A stretch of DNA of 64,000 nucleotides from Orlajensenia sp037404875 (lineage in GTDB: Bacteria; Actinomycetota; Actinomycetes; Actinomycetales; Microbacteriaceae). Numbering within the stretch: the first letter of the stretch is position 1; each line of letters starts with the position of its first letter. The notes under the pieces are model-generated. The model had not been told where the DNA came from and ran no database searches. It saw only the letters and a list, made by a program, of their open reading frames with translations. A program made the position numbers and the translations under genes. Where the stretch lies: NCBI RefSeq assembly GCF_037404875.1, contig NZ_JBBELO010000026.1:1-64000 (forward strand). Reading direction: 5' to 3'. Below, one piece after another: positions 26,128-36,089 of the stretch.

Positions 26128-26169
26128 GGCTCTCCTCGTTCTGCGGGGTTCTGTCTCGGTGGTGGGTGC

Positions 26170-26814
26170 TCAGTCGGCTTCGGCGGCGACCGTGGGGGCG
26201 ATGGCCTTCGCGAGGGTGCGGAACTCGGCGGGGGATGCCGTGCCCGCGAGTACCCAGGTGCTCTTCGGGGTCTGGGTCACGAGCGCGTACTTGGCGTTGC
26301 CGACATCGCTCGACGACTTGCGGTTGTCGTAGACCGTCCACGGGATGCCGGAGATCTCGACGGAGCCGGTCGCGATCGTGTTGTGCAACTGCTCGGCGAC
26401 CCAGGTGTCGTTCGCGTCGAAGGCCTGCGAGAGCCCGATGAACTCGTCGCTCGGCGTGATGAAGCCGATGAACCACACATCGACGCCGTCGGATGCTCCC
26501 GAGCGGTACTCCGCCACGTTGGCGTGCCAGCCCGCCGGCAGGTCGGGGTCGGCGAGCATCGTCGGCATGCCCGGCTGCGCCTGCGCGGCCAGGGAGTGGT
26601 AGTCCACGGCGTTCTGCGTCGGGGCCTCGGAACGGGGAACGAGCAGCACGAGCACCACGACGGCGAGCACCGTGACGAGAAGCGAGTACACGAGGTTGTT
26701 CGGCGTCTGGCGCACTCGATGCAGCCGGGAGCTCTCGGCCTTGCGGGCGGCCTCCTCCTCAGGCGTCTCGGGCCTGCCGAGCTCGGCGACGACGCGGCGC
26801 TGGTTGCCGGCCAT
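26170..26814 (-). CDS. DUF4245 membrane protein
   Basis: 214 residues: acidic/basic N-terminus RPETPEEEAARKAES, one membrane helix (residues ~39-58) and an extracytoplasmic domain with DLPAGWHANVAEYRSG and the recurrent WFIGFITPSDEFIGL of DUF4245. Function unknown; corresponds in position to mycobacterial Rv1100. The ATG overlaps the xseB stop (ATGA), which fixes the start; an upstream in-frame extension within xseB is rejected. Confidence 0.88.
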   Translation of the reverse strand: MAGNQRRVVAELGRPETPEEEAARKAESSRLHRVRQTPNNLVYSLLVTVLAVVVLVLLVPRSEAPTQNAVDYHSLAAQAQPGMPTMLADPDLPAGWHANVAEYRSGASDGVDVWFIGFITPSDEFIGLSQAFDANDTWVAEQLHNTIATGSVEISGIPWTVYDNRKSSSDVGNAKYALVTQTPKSTWVLAGTASPAEFRTLAKAIAPTVAAEAD

Positions 26815-27086
26815 CAGTCGGCGAGGTCGACGCGCAGGGCCCCGGCCTCGATGGTCTCGACCTCGGGTCCGACCTGGCTGCGTCGGGCGGCCTCGAGCCG
26901 CGCCTTCGCACCCACGAGCCACTCCTCGCAGCGACGGGCGAGGCTCTCGCCGCGCTCCCAGAGCGCGAGCGACTCCTCGAGCGTCGAGGAGCCCTGCTCG
27001 AGGGCGTTGACGACGCGGATGAGCTCGTCGCGTGCCTGTTCGTAGCTGAGGGAGGCGAGCTCGTCGGTTGCGGGCATGGTGTCCAT
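26814..27086 (-). CDS. xseB: Exonuclease VII small subunit
   Basis: 90 residues, normal for XseB. The family core SYEQARDELIRVVNALEQGSSTLEESLALWERGE is a helical hairpin that binds XseA to form the single-strand-specific exonuclease VII. The start may be ATG 27086, 1 nt after the xseA stop, or ATG 27077; neither has a strong ribosome-binding site, so translation is probably coupled to xseA. Confidence 0.93.
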   Translation of the reverse strand: MDTMPATDELASLSYEQARDELIRVVNALEQGSSTLEESLALWERGESLARRCEEWLVGAKARLEAARRSQVGPEVETIEAGALRVDLAD

Positions 27087-27087
27087 T

Positions 27088-28368
27088 CTATTTCGCGGCG
27101 CCGTGCGGGCCGGCGTCGCTGCGTCCCTCGGAACGCGCGGCGATCGCCCCGTCGGCGAGGGTGAGCAGAAGCGCGGTTCCCTCGGGAGCATCCTCCGCCG
27201 CTCGCAGCACGTGGCCGTCGGGCGACTGCGCGATGGCGTAGCCCCGGTCGAGCGTCGCCTGCGGAGAGAGGGCCCGCAGGCGGGTGCGCAGCTCCGAGGT
27301 CGTGGCGGAGGCCTTCTCGAGCGCGCGATCCATGAGCTCGCTCCCACGCGCGAGGGCGTAGGTGAGCTCTTGGGCCCGCGAGTCGATGATCCAGTCGCTC
27401 CCCGAGAGCACCGGCCGGCTGCGCAGCTGGGCGAGTCGATCGTTCTCATGGTGCAGCAGGGTGTTGAGCCGGCCGCTCAGGCGGGCGCGGGCCTGGTGAA
27501 CGCGGGCCAGCTCGTCGGCGACGTCGGGCACGACCCGCTTGGCGGCATCCGTCGGCGTCGAGGCCCGCAGGTCGGCGACCTCGTCGAGCAACGGACGATC
27601 GGCCTCGTGCCCGATCGCGCTCACGAGAGGAGTGGATGCGGCGGCCGCGGCCCGCACCACCCGCTCATCGCTGAAGCCGAGCAGGTTCTGGAAATCGCCG
27701 CCGCCGCGCGCCACGATGATCACGTCGACCTGCGGGTCGGCGTCGAGAGCACGGATGGCCGCCACGACCTCGGGGCAGCAGCGGTCGCCCTGCACGGCGG
27801 CGTGCACGACGCGGAAGTGCACCGCCGGCCAGCGCAGCTGGGCGTTGCGCAGCACGTCTTTCTCGGCGTCGGAGTCCTTGCCCGTGATGAGGCCGATGCA
27901 GTGCGGCAGGAAGGGGAGGGGCTTCTTGCGCGCGCTGTCGAAGAGTCCCTCATCGGTGAGCTGTCGCCGCAGCCGCTCTATGCGTTCGAGCAGGTCGCCG
28001 ATGCCGACGTGCTTGAGCGTGACGACGTTCATGGTGAGCGTGCCGCCCTTGACCCACCAGTTGGGCTTGACGAGGGCCACGACCCGGTCGCCCTGGCGGA
28101 ACTCGGCTCCGACCCGGGCCCGCACCGATGACCACAGGCTGAAGCTCACGGTCGCATCGCCGTTCAGGTCTTTCAGCTTGCCGTAGACGTTTCCACCCGA
28201 GACGCCCCACTGGGTGATCTCGCCCTCGACCCACACCGTGCCGAGGCGATCGATGTAATCGCGGATCTTGCCCGAGAGAACCGAGACCGGCCACGGCGTC
28301 TCCGGGGTCGGCAGGGCGTCGCGCGCAGGCGCCTGCACGGCTGCTGCAGTCTCAGTCGCATCGCTCAC
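27088..28368 (-). CDS. xseA: Exonuclease VII large subunit
   Basis: 426 residues. An N-terminal OB-fold (VWVEGEITQWGVSGGNVYGKLKD) binds single-stranded DNA; the catalytic domain carries GLITGKDSDAEKDVLRN and DVIIVARGGGDFQNLLGFSDE, then SAIGHEADRPLLDEVAD; a coiled coil follows. With XseB it degrades single-stranded DNA in repair. GTG 28368 was chosen for a GGGAGA upstream and loss of homology before it. Divergent from ispH (49 bp). Confidence 0.95.
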   Translation of the reverse strand: MSDATETAAAVQAPARDALPTPETPWPVSVLSGKIRDYIDRLGTVWVEGEITQWGVSGGNVYGKLKDLNGDATVSFSLWSSVRARVGAEFRQGDRVVALVKPNWWVKGGTLTMNVVTLKHVGIGDLLERIERLRRQLTDEGLFDSARKKPLPFLPHCIGLITGKDSDAEKDVLRNAQLRWPAVHFRVVHAAVQGDRCCPEVVAAIRALDADPQVDVIIVARGGGDFQNLLGFSDERVVRAAAAASTPLVSAIGHEADRPLLDEVADLRASTPTDAAKRVVPDVADELARVHQARARLSGRLNTLLHHENDRLAQLRSRPVLSGSDWIIDSRAQELTYALARGSELMDRALEKASATTSELRTRLRALSPQATLDRGYAIAQSPDGHVLRAAEDAPEGTALLLTLADGAIAARSEGRSDAGPHGAAK

Positions 28369-28405
28369 GGCGGCGCTCTCCCAGTGTTCTCGCCCGACGC
28401 CCCCG

Positions 28406-28411
28406 TAGAAT
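28406..28411 (+). promoter_or_regulatory. -10 hexamer TAGAAT, leaderless promoter of ispH
   Basis: TAGAAT, 6 nt (CGTGGG) and GTG 28418. This is the closest to consensus of all the leaderless hexamers in the window. Confidence 0.6.
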
Positions 28412-28417
28412 CGTGGG

Positions 28418-29500
28418 GTGACCAGCAGTACGGACGCCCCACCCATCGGCCTCGGCATGCCGCGCATACCCGGAGTGAAGGGGCGGCTCAAGGATAACCC
28501 CGTGCTCGGACACAAGCGGGTGCTGCTGGCCGCTCCCCGTGGCTACTGCGCCGGCGTCGACCGTGCGGTCGTGGCGGTGGAGAAGGCGCTCGAGCACTAC
28601 GGCGCTCCCGTCTACGTGCGCAAGCAGATCGTGCACAACATCCACGTGGTGACCGAGCTCGAGAAGAAGGGCGCCGTCTTCGTCGACGAGGTCGACGAGG
28701 TTCCCCCGGGCGCCCATGTGGTCTTCAGTGCCCACGGCGTCTCGCCCGCCGTCGTGAACGCCGCGGCCGACCGCGGCCTGCTCGCCATCGACGCCACCTG
28801 CCCGCTCGTGACCAAGGTGCACCGCGAGGCCGTGCGCTTCGCCCGCGACGACTTCGAGATCCTCCTCATCGGCCACGAGGGCCACGAAGAGGTCGAGGGA
28901 ACGGCCGGCGAGGCTCCCGAGCACGTCACGCTCGTGAACAGCCCCGACGATGTTCCGAACATCCAGGTGCGCGACCCCGACAAGGTCGTCTGGCTGTCGC
29001 AGACCACGCTCTCGGTCGACGAGACCATGGAGACCGTTCGCCGTCTGCGGGAGCGGTTCCCGAACCTGCAGGACCCGCCGAGCGACGACATCTGCTACGC
29101 CACGCAGAACCGTCAGGTCGCCATCAAGAAGGTCGCCCAGGGCGCCGATCTCGTGATCGTCGTCGGCTCCGCCAACAGCTCAAACAGCGTGCGCCTTGTC
29201 GAGGTCGCTCTCGAGCACGGCGCGAAGGCCGCCTACCGCGTGGACTACTCGAGCGAGATCCGCCAGGAATGGCTCGACGGCGTCGAGACGGTCGGCGTCA
29301 CCAGTGGCGCCTCCGTTCCCGAAGAGCTCGTGCGCGAGGTGCTCAACGACCTCTCGGATGCCGGCTACGGCGATGTCGAAGAGGTCAAGACGGCCGAGGA
29401 GGACTTGATGTTCTCCCTCCCCAAGGAACTGCGCCGCGACCTGCAGGGCAACCGCGAGACGCGCGCCCTCGGCGGTCGGGGAAGCCGCGTCGCCTCCTAG
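28418..29500 (+). CDS. ispH: 4-Hydroxy-3-methylbut-2-enyl diphosphate reductase
   Basis: 360-residue Fe-S enzyme, last step of the MEP isoprenoid pathway, giving IPP and DMAPP. The three cluster cysteines are C44 (APRGYCAGVDRAV), C128 (IDATCPLVTKVH) and C226 (DDICYATQNRQ); the HGVSP and GHEGHEE histidines and the GSANSSNS loop are present. An N-terminal extension of ~30 residues precedes the core, usual in actinobacteria. Start set by TAGAAT 6 nt upstream. Corresponds to mycobacterial lytB2 (Rv1110). Confidence 0.96.
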   Translation: MTSSTDAPPIGLGMPRIPGVKGRLKDNPVLGHKRVLLAAPRGYCAGVDRAVVAVEKALEHYGAPVYVRKQIVHNIHVVTELEKKGAVFVDEVDEVPPGAHVVFSAHGVSPAVVNAAADRGLLAIDATCPLVTKVHREAVRFARDDFEILLIGHEGHEEVEGTAGEAPEHVTLVNSPDDVPNIQVRDPDKVVWLSQTTLSVDETMETVRRLRERFPNLQDPPSDDICYATQNRQVAIKKVAQGADLVIVVGSANSSNSVRLVEVALEHGAKAAYRVDYSSEIRQEWLDGVETVGVTSGASVPEELVREVLNDLSDAGYGDVEEVKTAEEDLMFSLPKELRRDLQGNRETRALGGRGSRVAS

Positions 29501-29527
29501 CGGCGCGGATGCCGGTGCGCGGCTGGA

Positions 29528-30108
29528 TCAGCCGCCCGTGCGGCCGAAATGCGCGATCAGCGTCGGGTCGGTGAGCAGGGCGGCCAGCACGATGCCGAGC
29601 ATGACGAAGCCGGCGACCACGCCGATGGTCAGCGGCACCCAGAAGGCGCGCCGGCGCCGCATGACGAGGGCGACCGAGACGGTCGCCGCGATGAACCAGA
29701 GGGCGACCTGCACGATGGTGCCGCCGAGCAGGATGCCGGCCACCGCGGACGCCTCGGTGTAGGTGCCGAGCTTCTCCTGTTCGTAGAGCATCGCCATGCC
29801 CTGCGGAGTGCTGTTCTGCACCTGCACCGTCGAGATGAGTCCGAAGACGCCGAAGACGAGCAGCCCGATGGTGAGCATCCGATCCCAGCGCGGAGCCGCC
29901 GCGCGTCCGGCGGACTCGGCGCCCGAGCGCGGCTCGGGCTGCAGAGGCTGCTCGACCTGCGGCGCGGGCGTCGGCGACGCGGGCGGCGGCTCGCTCGGCG
30001 CGGCATCCGTCGCCGGTGGTTTCCAATCCCACCCGGGCGGTGCGAGCTCCCCGTACCGGGCTTCGGCCTCGGGTCGGGAAGCTCGCCGCCGCTCGGAGTG
30101 TGACTCAT
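29528..30108 (-). CDS. DUF6264-like membrane protein gene with an apparent 1-nt frameshift
   Basis: The 3' part (stop at 29528) encodes four membrane helices starting RWDRMLTIGLLVFGVFG, plus YEQEKLGTY and a tail IAHFGRTGG. Reading upstream in the same frame gives RYGELAPPGWDWKPP and a Pro-rich linker but no start codon before a stop. The only good start, ATG 30108 (MSHTPSGGELPDPRPKP), is in the next frame. Adding one C to the CCC run at minus-strand 30060-30058 joins them as PRPKP-RYGELAPPGW, the expected DUF6264-type N-terminus. So this is either a recent pseudogene, a sequencing error or a programmed shift. Function unknown. Confidence 0.7.
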
Positions 30109-30118
30109 CGTCGCCGGA

Positions 30119-31144
<1,026 letters not shown>

Positions 31145-31179
31145 GACGACTCCTTCGTGCTTGCGGGGGCTGTAGCTGA

Positions 31180-31185
31180 AGTCTA
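31180..31185 (-). promoter_or_regulatory. -10 hexamer TAGACT of fbaA
   Basis: On the minus strand TAGACT would give a leader of about 30 nt that includes the AAGGAG of fbaA. No clear -35. Confidence 0.4.
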
Positions 31186-31225
31186 CCGAGCGCGACGGAT
31201 GCCGCGGGTCGGGCAGGATGGGCAG

Positions 31226-32128
31226 GTGAATCCTTCGGCAGGCGGCATCCGAGGCGCCCTCGTGCACGCTGCTCAGGTCGCCGCTCGGGCGACGCTGCCC
31301 TTCGTGGGAGGCGGGGACGCCATGGCAGTGGACGCCGCCGCCGTGGCCGCCCTGCGCACCGAACTGGAGCGCGTTCCCGTGGACGGGCGGGTCGTGGTCG
31401 GCGAGGGTGAGAAGGACGAGGCGCCGATGCTCTTCGTGGGCGAGCGCTTCGGCAGCGGCGGCCCCTCCGTCGACCTGGCCGTCGACCCCATCGACGGCAC
31501 CCGTCTGGCCGCCGAGGGTGCGCCCGGTGCGATGGTCGTGATGGCCCTCGCTCCCCGGGGCGGCCTGATCGACCTCGGTCCAGCGCACTACATGCAGAAG
31601 CTCGTGGTGAGCGGCGCGCACCCGAACCTGCGGGTGGACGACGAGGTCGCAGCCGTTCTCGCCGAGCTGGCCCGGGGTTCCGACGACGACGGCCCACCCC
31701 TGCGAGTGCTCGTGCAGGAGCGCCCCCGCAACGCCGCACTGATCGAGCAGCTCGAGGCCGCCTCGGCCACGGTGGAGAGGTTCCGGCACGGTGACATCGA
31801 GCGCTCGGTCCGCGTGCTCAGGGGCGGGGCGGATGCGCTGCTCGGCACCGGGGGAGCCCCAGAGGCAGTGATCACCGCTGCCCTCGCCCGTGCCCTGGGC
31901 GGAACGATGAGCGCCCGCTTCGCCCCGCAGGGCGCTCGCGAGGCGCAGCGACTGGCCGCTGCCGGCGGCGACCCGTACGTCATCCGCGGCGCCGGAGACG
32001 TGTGTCGTGCCGACGCGCTCGTCGTCATCGCATCCGTCACCGGTGTCGACCTCGGAGCGGGGCTCACGCTGCCACCGGTCGGAGCGGACGGCACCGTCGC
32101 GGTCTGGACCGCCGGCTCGATCGGATGA
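31226..32128 (+). CDS. GlpX-like fructose-1,6-bisphosphatase class II, shorter paralogue
   Basis: 300 residues. GlpX metal-site motifs are retained: VVVGEGEKDEAPMLF and DLAVDPIDGTRLAAEG, with IRGALVHAAQVAARATLPFVGGGD at the N-terminus. The C-terminal third is more divergent and about 25 residues shorter than the neighbouring glpX. It hydrolyses fructose-1,6-bisphosphate or a related sugar bisphosphate (family members also act on sedoheptulose bisphosphate). GTG 31226 follows CAGGAT by 6 nt, a weak leaderless arrangement. In tandem with glpX but with its own 127-bp gap. Confidence 0.85.
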   Translation: MNPSAGGIRGALVHAAQVAARATLPFVGGGDAMAVDAAAVAALRTELERVPVDGRVVVGEGEKDEAPMLFVGERFGSGGPSVDLAVDPIDGTRLAAEGAPGAMVVMALAPRGGLIDLGPAHYMQKLVVSGAHPNLRVDDEVAAVLAELARGSDDDGPPLRVLVQERPRNAALIEQLEAASATVERFRHGDIERSVRVLRGGADALLGTGGAPEAVITAALARALGGTMSARFAPQGAREAQRLAAAGGDPYVIRGAGDVCRADALVVIASVTGVDLGAGLTLPPVGADGTVAVWTAGSIG

Positions 32129-32243
32129 GGGCCCGAACGAGCGCTGAGGGCCTGACGCCACGCGATGCGCCGCCCGGTTAAGAATCGACGAAGTTTCGCC
32201 TCCGCCCAGCGGGAATGCCCGGTCGCGCGTCGCCCCCGCTGAC

Positions 32244-32249
32244 TACGCT
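32244..32249 (+). promoter_or_regulatory. -10 hexamer TACGCT, leaderless promoter of glpX
   Basis: TACGCT, 6 nt (CGAACC) and ATG 32256; the same hexamer and spacing as for wecB. Confidence 0.55.
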
Positions 32250-32255
32250 CGAACC

Positions 32256-33242
32256 ATGGACATCTCGGCGACCGACAGCCTGGACAAGCACCCCGACCGC
32301 AACCTCGCACTCGAGCTCGTGCGGTCGACGGAGGCGGCGGCCATCCGCGCGGTGCCGTGGATCGGGAAGGGCCAGAAGAACCTGGCCGACAAGGCAGCGG
32401 TCGATGCCATGCGGGCCTTCCTCGCCACGGTCGACTTCGACGCCGTCGTCGTCATCGGCGAGGGCGAGAAGGACGACGCTCCCATGCTCTTCAACGGCGA
32501 GCACGTGGGAACCGGCACGGGGCCGGCCTGCGACATGGCCGTCGATCCCATCGACGGCACCAGCCTGACCGCGGCCGGCCGCCAGAACGCCCTCTCGGTG
32601 ATCGCGGTCTCGGATCGGGGCACCATGCTCGATGCCTCGTCGGTGTTCTACATGGACAAGATCGTCACGGGCGCTGCCGGCCACGGCGTGATCGACATCG
32701 ATCGCCCCGTCGGCGAGAACATCCGCGCGTACGCCAAGGCCATCGGCCGTCCCGTCGACGAGATCCGGGTGGCGGTGCTCGATCGTCCGCGGCACGAGGG
32801 ACTCATCCAGGAGATCCGTGAGGCGGGAGCCGGCACCCGGCTGCTGCTGGACGGCGACGTGGCCGGGGGCATCAACGCGGCCCGGCACGGCACCCGCGTC
32901 GACATGTGCATCGGCATCGGCGGCAGCCCCGAGGGAATCACGACCGCCTGCGCCATCAAGGCCCTCGGCGGCTTCATGCAGGGCCGCCTCGCCCCGCGGA
33001 ACGACGAGGAACGCGAGCGCGGCATCGCCGCAGGGCTCGACCTGGATCGCGCGTACGGCCTCGACGACCTCGTCGCCGGCGACAACACCATCTTCGTGGC
33101 CACGGGGGTCACCGATGGCGCACTCGTCGCCGGTGTGAAGAAGCAGGGCGAATTCATCACCACCGAGAGCATCGTACTGCGCTCCCGGTCGGGCACCATC
33201 CGACGCATCAACGCCGAGCACCTCGCCTCGAAGTGGCACTAG
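32256..33242 (+). CDS. glpX: Fructose-1,6-bisphosphatase class II
   Basis: 328 residues, full GlpX length. Motifs: NLALELVRSTEAAAI, GEGEKDDAPMLFNGE, DMAVDPIDGTSLTA, LLLDGDVAGGINA and GIGGSPEGITTACAIKALGG. Catalyses the irreversible gluconeogenic dephosphorylation of fructose-1,6-bisphosphate; actinobacteria usually have only this class. Start set by the TACGCT hexamer. The MFS gene begins 2 nt after the stop. Confidence 0.95.
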   Translation: MDISATDSLDKHPDRNLALELVRSTEAAAIRAVPWIGKGQKNLADKAAVDAMRAFLATVDFDAVVVIGEGEKDDAPMLFNGEHVGTGTGPACDMAVDPIDGTSLTAAGRQNALSVIAVSDRGTMLDASSVFYMDKIVTGAAGHGVIDIDRPVGENIRAYAKAIGRPVDEIRVAVLDRPRHEGLIQEIREAGAGTRLLLDGDVAGGINAARHGTRVDMCIGIGGSPEGITTACAIKALGGFMQGRLAPRNDEERERGIAAGLDLDRAYGLDDLVAGDNTIFVATGVTDGALVAGVKKQGEFITTESIVLRSRSGTIRRINAEHLASKWH

Positions 33243-33244
33243 GG

Positions 33245-34597
33245 GTGGGTGCTTCCCGCTGGCCCCGGGCGCTGAGACCGTTCGCGCTGCCGCAGTACCG
33301 GCTGCTCGCGATCGCGCTCGTGTTCTCGCTCTTCAGCGCCGGCGGCTGGATCGTCGCGGTGGCATGGCAGGTCGTGCTGCTCGGGGGACGGCCGAGCGAC
33401 CTCTCGCTCGTCGCGCTCGGCAACAGCCTCGGGCTCGTGCTCGCGGTGCTGTTCGGCGGTGTCGCGGCGGACCGCATCCCGCAGCGCCGCATCCTGCTGA
33501 CGGTGGAGGCGGCGCGGGGCATCACCTTCGCCACCGCGGCCGCCCTGACCCTCTCGGGACAGGTTCAGGTCTGGCACCTGGCGATCATCGCCTTCGTGCT
33601 GGGTGTGGCCGACGGCTTCTTCTACCCGGCGTACTCGGCGTGGCTGCCGGCGATCCTGCCCGAGAAGCAGCTGCTCGCCGCGAACGGCATCGAGGGTGCG
33701 CTGCGTCCCTCCATCCTCAACGCCGCCGGACCGGCCGTCGCGAGCGCCATCATCGCCATCTCGTCTCCCGGCGCGGTGTTCGTCGTGATCGCGGTGCTTC
33801 AGGTCGGTGCCGCGATCACCCTCGGCTTCATGCGCTCGACGCCGCTGCGGCGGGCGATGGACGGTCCCCAACGTCACGTGCTCATCGAGAGCCTCGTCGA
33901 CCTGCGCGACGGCTTCGTGTACATGGTCAGGACCCGCTGGCTGTTCGCGACCCTGCTCTTCGCCGTGCTGCTGTGCCTGATCATCATGGGGCCCATCGAG
34001 GTGCTCATCCCCTTCGCCGTGAAGGACCAGACCGGAGGAGGCGCGGGATCGTTCGCCCTCGTGCTGGCGGCGTTCGGCATCGGCGGTGCCATCGGCTCGC
34101 TCGTGGTCGCCTCGCTGCGACTGCCGAAGCGCTACCTGACGCTCATGATCCTCGCGTGGGGCATCGGCAGCGCGCCCCTGGCGGTGATCGGGCTCACGAG
34201 CCAGTTGTGGGTGATGGTCGTGGCGCTGTTCGTGGTCGGCCTGCTCTTCGAGGGCGCCCAGGTGGTGTGGGGAACGCTGCTGCAGCGTCGCGTTCCGTCG
34301 GCCATGCTGGGGCGGGTCTCGAGCCTGGACTTCTTCGTCTCGCTGGCCCTCATGCCGGTGTCGATGGCGATCGCCGGTCCGGTCGGAGAGGCGATCGGCT
34401 TGGCTCCCGCGTTCCTCGTCGCGGGCATCGTGCCGGTCGTGCTCGCCGTCGGAACCCTGCTCGTCGCCCGGCTCGGCGCCGACGAACGGGCGCATCCGCT
34501 GGATCGCGAGCAGATGCACGACGACGCCGTGACGGGCGCCGAGGCGGCCGGTGGCTTCGCCCATCCGGTCGACGAGCGGCACCCACGCGCCGACTGA
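33245..34597 (+). CDS. MFS transporter (Enterobactin-exporter-like)
   Basis: 450 residues, about 12 membrane helices; the loop motif GGVAADRIPQRR follows TM2 and FFYPAYSAWLPAILPE follows TM4, typical of the MFS_3/EntS-type efflux group. The C-terminal 30 residues are hydrophilic. GTG 33245 starts 2 nt after the glpX stop, so it is co-transcribed, though no functional link with FBPase is obvious. Substrate unknown. Confidence 0.85.
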   Translation: MGASRWPRALRPFALPQYRLLAIALVFSLFSAGGWIVAVAWQVVLLGGRPSDLSLVALGNSLGLVLAVLFGGVAADRIPQRRILLTVEAARGITFATAAALTLSGQVQVWHLAIIAFVLGVADGFFYPAYSAWLPAILPEKQLLAANGIEGALRPSILNAAGPAVASAIIAISSPGAVFVVIAVLQVGAAITLGFMRSTPLRRAMDGPQRHVLIESLVDLRDGFVYMVRTRWLFATLLFAVLLCLIIMGPIEVLIPFAVKDQTGGGAGSFALVLAAFGIGGAIGSLVVASLRLPKRYLTLMILAWGIGSAPLAVIGLTSQLWVMVVALFVVGLLFEGAQVVWGTLLQRRVPSAMLGRVSSLDFFVSLALMPVSMAIAGPVGEAIGLAPAFLVAGIVPVVLAVGTLLVARLGADERAHPLDREQMHDDAVTGAEAAGGFAHPVDERHPRAD

Positions 34598-34625
34598 GCG
34601 CGGCGGGCGCCGGTCAGCTGACGGC

Positions 34626-36014
34626 TCAGAGCGCGCGGATCTCGGGGTCGACGGATGCCTCGATGGCCAGCTCGTCGTCGACGGTGGAGAGCGCGCTCGT
34701 GAACTCGTAGGCGGTCAGCTCCCGCGGGCTCTCCTCGATGCCGGCGAGGGGAGCGAACACCTTGGACTCGTCGAGGGCGCCGAGCTTGCGTGCCGTGGGC
34801 AGCACGCGGCTCTCGAGCGAGCCGACGAAGGTGTTGTAGTCCTTCACCGTGCGCTCGATGGTGCGGCCGAGCTTCTCGATCTGCCCCGCGGTGGTCGAGA
34901 GCCGGGAGTACAGCTCGCGGCTGAGGTCGAAGAGGGTCTTCGCCTCGTTCGTGAGCACGTCTTGCTGCCAGCTGAAGGCCACCGTCTTCAGCACGGACCA
35001 GAGGGTGACGGGGGAGGCCAGGGCGACGCGCTTCGAGAAGGCGAACTCCATGATCGAGGGGTCGGCCTCCATCGCGCTCGAGACGAGCGACTCGCTCGGG
35101 ATGAACGCGATCACGATCTCCGGGGAGGAGGCCAGGCCGTTCCAGTAGCCCTTGCTGCCGAGCGCGGTGATGTGCTCGCGCACGGCCTTCACGTGCTGCT
35201 TCATGAGCGTCTCGCGCTGGGCGCCCTCTGCTCCGCTCGCCGTCGCGGGGATCTGGCTCGCCTCGAGGTAGGCGTTGAAGGGCACCTTGGCGTCGACGGC
35301 GATGTTCTTGCCGCCCGGCAGGTGGATGACCATGTCGGGGCGGCCCGCGCCGGCATCCGTCGTGATGGCGTGCTGCGTGTCGAAGTCGACGCGCTCGATG
35401 AGCCCCGCTGCCTCGACCACGCTGCGCAGCTGGGTCTCACCCCAGACGCCTCGGGTGCTGTTGGAGCGCAGGGCGGATGCCAGGGACTCGGCGGTCGAAC
35501 GCAGCCGCTCCTCGGACTCCGCGGCGGTGCGCAACTGCTGCGCCAGTTCGCCGTGCTGCAGGTTGCGCTGGGTCTCGAGGTCGGTGACCTTGGTCTGCAT
35601 CTCGCTCAGGCTCTGCTTGACCGGGGCGAGGGCCTGCAGAACCTTGCTCTCGGCGAGCTCCTGCTGCTCGCGCGCCTTCTGCTCCGCCCGATGCTGTTCG
35701 AGGATCTCCCGGTACTGCGTCTTGGCATCGCCGATCTGGGAGCGCAGCCCATCGACGGTCGCCTCCATGGCCGCCAGCTCGGCGCGCAGGGCGCCCTGCA
35801 CGGCGAGTTCGTCGGTGCGCAGTTTGGCGTGGGCGGCCGCCTCGGCCGCCCGCAGCTCGGCGAGTTCGGCCTGGTGACGCGCCTCGATGAGGGCGGGGTC
35901 CTCGGCGGGTGCCGCGGGCTGAGTGCTGCCGCGTCGGGCGAGCAGGAGTGCGGTCACGAGTGCGCCGAGTGCGCCGCCCACGATCAGGCCGATGATCACG
36001 CCGAGAAGTTCCAT
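34626..36014 (-). CDS. rmuC: DNA recombination protein RmuC
   Basis: 462 residues: an N-terminal membrane helix (LLGVIIGLIVGGALGALVTALLLA), a long coiled coil (residues ~40-165) and the RmuC nuclease-like domain with NSTRGVWGETQLRSVVEAAGL, DMVIHLPGGKNIAVDAKVPFNAYLEA. E. coli RmuC limits inversion of short repeats, so it acts in DNA stability. A TACGGT -10 and GAAGG lie immediately upstream of the ATG. Convergent with the MFS gene, 28 bp apart. Confidence 0.94.
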   Translation of the reverse strand: MELLGVIIGLIVGGALGALVTALLLARRGSTQPAAPAEDPALIEARHQAELAELRAAEAAAHAKLRTDELAVQGALRAELAAMEATVDGLRSQIGDAKTQYREILEQHRAEQKAREQQELAESKVLQALAPVKQSLSEMQTKVTDLETQRNLQHGELAQQLRTAAESEERLRSTAESLASALRSNSTRGVWGETQLRSVVEAAGLIERVDFDTQHAITTDAGAGRPDMVIHLPGGKNIAVDAKVPFNAYLEASQIPATASGAEGAQRETLMKQHVKAVREHITALGSKGYWNGLASSPEIVIAFIPSESLVSSAMEADPSIMEFAFSKRVALASPVTLWSVLKTVAFSWQQDVLTNEAKTLFDLSRELYSRLSTTAGQIEKLGRTIERTVKDYNTFVGSLESRVLPTARKLGALDESKVFAPLAGIEESPRELTAYEFTSALSTVDDELAIEASVDPEIRAL

Positions 36015-36089
36015 GCCTTCAGTGTCGCAACACCGTACGACATTGCCCGTGAGCCGCGCCCGGGCAGGCCCAGCCGGGCTGTTTGTGGG

